Shown here piece by piece: positions 61,436 to 64,000 of a DNA stretch of 64,000 bases. The translations under genes and the position numbers were made by a program. The number at the start of each line of letters is the position of its first letter. Position 1 is the stretch's first letter. This DNA comes from Umbilicaria muhlenbergii. Taxonomy: Eukaryota > Ascomycota > Lecanoromycetes > Umbilicariales > Umbilicariaceae. Location of the stretch: the NCBI GenBank assembly GCA_000611775.1, contig KK106982.1:1240001-1304000 (forward strand), written 5' to 3'. The notes under the pieces are model-generated. The model did no database searches and had not been told where the DNA came from. It saw only the letters and a list, made by a program, of their open reading frames with translations.

Positions 61436-63541
61436 TCACCGCCCGTTCATCGCGGCTTCTTGCTCCTGATGATGCTGCTCTTCACCGTCGTGATGTAGTG
61501 TGACGCTGTTGAACTCCTCGAACGGGTCGGCAATTTCGCCACCTGGAGTCGCTAAGCCTGAGTCTAACGGTACGCCTTTGACTCTGCTGGCGCCGAGGTC
61601 CACGCTTGCGCTCTCTTTCACATTGCGGAAGTTGACGGTGTCGATTGCTCGGCCTTGGTGAGGAATCATCGGGGGTTTCATGTGGCGGAGGAGTGCCCAT
61701 TGGGTTGCTCGGAAAAAGGGGTGAGTTTTGACATCAGAAGCTCCAGCGCGTGAACCAAGGCGGCGCATTTCATCTTTGATGAGAAGCTTACGGATCAGGG
61801 ATTTGCAGAGGCTGTCATCATTGTTAGCATTTTCTGAAGAATCACATCATATATGTTTCGACTTACTGTGAGATTTGTGGGGAGCCCGAAGTTTCTGGGA
61901 AAGGTACATCATCCCGAAGAATGTTCGCAAATGTAGCGTTTCGGTTCTTGCCTTTGAATGGAGTGGTTCCGAACAGCATCTCATATATCAGAATACCCAG
62001 AGTCCACCAATCGACGGCGCTCGTATGGCCGCAGCCTTTGATGACTTCGGGAGCGATGTACTCCTCGGTTCCAACAAATGAGTTAGTGCGGAAGTTGGCT
62101 ATACATGACTTCGTGTCGATTGTAGGTAATGAGGTAGGAGTAGCGCCATTACGACCAACGATCATGGTGGGTGCTCCGCCAGGGTCCGACTGTTTTGACA
62201 AGTCGAAGTCAGACAACATGATGTGGCCAGATTGGTGTAAAAGAATGTCTGTTCTAGTTAGTCTGAGAAATCTAGTAGAGATCGCACTTTGAGGACGTAC
62301 TTTCAGGTTTTAGATCTCGATATATGAAGCCCATCAGATGCAGATATTCCAGCGCAGCAGTGACTTCACCAGCATAGAATCTCGCGTCGTCTTCAGGTAT
62401 ACATTTGCCAGGACGGGTTTGAAGCGCTGGTATCGTCAGTTTAGCTAAGCGTGAAATGCTTAGCAGACTAACCTCTGAAGAACTCTCCGCCGCTGCAGTA
62501 TTCCATGCATAGATACAGATGATCCTCCGACTGGAAAGAGTGATAGAGTGTAACAATGAACGGGTGGTTACTGGTAGCAAGGATTTCTTGCTCCGCCAAC
62601 GCACGCTTGATTTTGTTCCGTTTGATCATCTCCTTCTTGCTGAGGACTGCAGGGACGTTAGCTTCGTTCGATGCTAAGCAACCGTCTTTCTCACCTTTCA
62701 TAGCGTATAGTCTGCTTGACTTCTTCTCCCGCACCAGGTACACTTTCCCGACATCTCCCTTCCCAATGAGCTTGATCTTATCAAAGCTTCCAGGACCCAC
62801 CTCAACGTTCCTGACTTTGATGGAGTTTGAGCTGTAGGTCCTCCGGAAAGCTATTGACTGTCGTAACTGTCCAGGTGAGGGTATACCATTTGGGTTAGGT
62901 ACTGGTAAAAGATGTCCTTTTGTCTGGTCCGCAAGACTCGGCGTCGAACTAGTTGCCTGCTGTACCACCATTTCCTTTCCCGTCTCCGCAGTAGCCGGCC
63001 TATCACCCGGCTTCCCACTGCCAAAGAGCCCTTGTGCATTGGGTGCTGATGCCACACGTCGCAATTTTCGAGCAAGTTCTTCCTTGCCAGCAGCTGTAGC
63101 CTGATCGTTGGCACCGCTGATACCTTGTATCTTGTCTACAGGAGTGTCGGGTGGCGACGGTGGTACACTTCCATCGTTATGATGCCTCAACGCTGGTGGT
63201 CCTTGGTGCGCAAAGTAGGGGTTCGCGTGCGCTGTTGGGGATATTCCGTCCTCTAGAGGGTTTCCTTCGCTGGCTACAGTTGCAGATCGGTTTCGATTGA
63301 TACCCGGGAGGAAGCGTGATTGTCGGAACGAGGACTTGGACTCTGACTTTGGGGTCGGTGTTCCATCATTGTTCACGATACTGCTGCTTCCTAAACTGGT
63401 GATGCGGAAGAAGTTCTTCAATTTCTGAGGAAAATGGTTCGAGCTGTTGGTCTTGGTGGAGGACATCGAGGCACCAGAGAAAGTACGTTTCTCGTTGGGT
63501 AACGTCGATGAGGTCGACGATGATCCGAAGATTTGCGTCAT
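61436..63541 (-). CDS. nrc-2: AGC protein kinase Nrc-2 / Fpk1-like (flippase kinase)
   Basis: Kinase of the Nrc-2/Fpk1/Kin82 group; phosphorylates phospholipid flippases and acts in polarity and repression of conidiation (family knowledge). Exons 63541-62695, 62646-62473, 62426-62301, 62248-61867 and 61811-61436 give 634 residues. The Ser-rich N-terminus of about 245 residues is followed by [20 protein letters not shown], glycine loop [11 protein letters not shown], catalytic Lys in [72 protein letters not shown] with DFD, the long activation segment insert ending [20 protein letters not shown], and [11 protein letters not shown] near the end, a family hydrophobic motif region. All intron phases close. 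The start is the ATG at 63541 ([10 protein letters not shown]). Confidence 0.93.
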
Positions 63542-64000
63542 GATGGGTTTGTGGTAAAACGAAGGTCAAGGCAGTAATCAGGATCGTTGTCCAGGTCGAA
63601 GAGGTGAGAAGCTGAGCCTTCGCACCCTTACGAAGTACCTAGGTGTCGAGTTGGATGAATGTGGTCGGAATGGAATGCAGATCAGCACTGCGGCGGTGTC
63701 ATGGTGGATACGATGCGTGACTGCAGCACCAGAGAGTGCGATGCCCGCGAGGGGTCAGTGATTGTGGGTGAAGTTGTCCCAGTTATCCCACGAGTGGCAG
63801 CATCATCAGGACATGGTTGCAGGGGAGGAAGTGGAAAAAAGGTACGAGGACGGAATACGGATGGACCTGATCATGAATGGCTAAAGGCAGGCAACGCCAG
63901 TGAAGCGGGGGATCCAGCCCACTTTCGCGCGGGATGGCCAATTAAGGCAAGAGGCGATAATTCCGCCCCGATGTCAAAGGGTCCGATTGGGTCCAATAGA
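63542..64000. other. Upstream region of the kinase gene
   Basis: No gene seen up to the window end. It contains a CCAAT-type box in ggccaatta near 63938. Confidence 0.4.

Overview
The window is nuclear DNA of a filamentous ascomycete (Pezizomycotina; Dothideomycetes is my best guess from overall protein resemblance, which is inference). Evidence: dense genes on both strands; short introns, most of 46-110 bp, with GTAAGT-like donors and CTAAC/CTGAC/CTAAT branch sites close to the acceptor; and fungal-specific genes such as the DASH subunit Dad3, an Nrc-2/Fpk1-type kinase, an SPX-ankyrin-GDPD protein and the fungal form of UNC-45 (She4). No bacterial features were seen.

Layout. 1-7.1 kb, minus strand: Rho4 GTPase (cut by the window edge), an aldehyde dehydrogenase and the repair nuclease Mre11. 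7.4-8.0 kb: mitochondrial ribosomal protein Rsm19, divergent from Mre11. 8.2-10.5 kb: two tandem paralogues of an unrecognised secreted protein, each with an interrupted frame. 11.0-15.5 kb: TAF10, then the telomere-repeat factor Tbf1. 16.4-23.4 kb: a membrane-anchored histidine-acid-phosphatase-fold protein lacking its catalytic residues, then a 1343-residue low-complexity protein I do not recognise. 25.0-28.6 kb: Gde1-like SPX-ankyrin-GDPD protein.

28.9-34.8 kb is the accessory part: five tandem, diverged, two-exon coiled-coil genes on the minus strand sharing one intron position, of which three have lost an acidic tail; a threonine tRNA gene interrupted by a 58-bp stretch that looks like a spliceosomal intron; a minisatellite; and a small helical gene split by one stop codon.

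34.8-52.9 kb is a housekeeping block: PRMT5 and Prp43 (divergent), Arp3, a taspase-like threonine aspartase, TFIIH subunit Tfb4 and She4/UNC-45 (divergent), and Trm2. 53.0-53.7 kb holds a 630-bp Mutator-like non-autonomous element with a perfect 9-bp target duplication. 54.0-58.9 kb is gene-poor: a three-finger C2H2 protein and a 90-residue single-pass membrane protein. 59.0-63.5 kb: mitochondrial ribosomal S5, Dad3 and the Nrc-2/Fpk1 kinase.

The housekeeping genes cover DNA repair and telomeres (Mre11, Tbf1), transcription (TAF10, Tfb4), splicing and ribosome biogenesis (Prp43), mitochondrial translation (Rsm19, S5), tRNA modification (Trm2), actin and myosin (Arp3, She4), polarity and membrane asymmetry (Rho4, Nrc-2) and mitosis (Dad3). 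They share no single pathway and do not form an operon or biosynthetic cluster. The most novel-looking items are the coiled-coil family, the interrupted tRNA gene, and a recurrent switch from C-ending to G-ending codons inside several genes. Exon boundaries were read by eye from splice signals, reading phase and family similarity; most multi-exon models close in frame, and the exceptions are stated.
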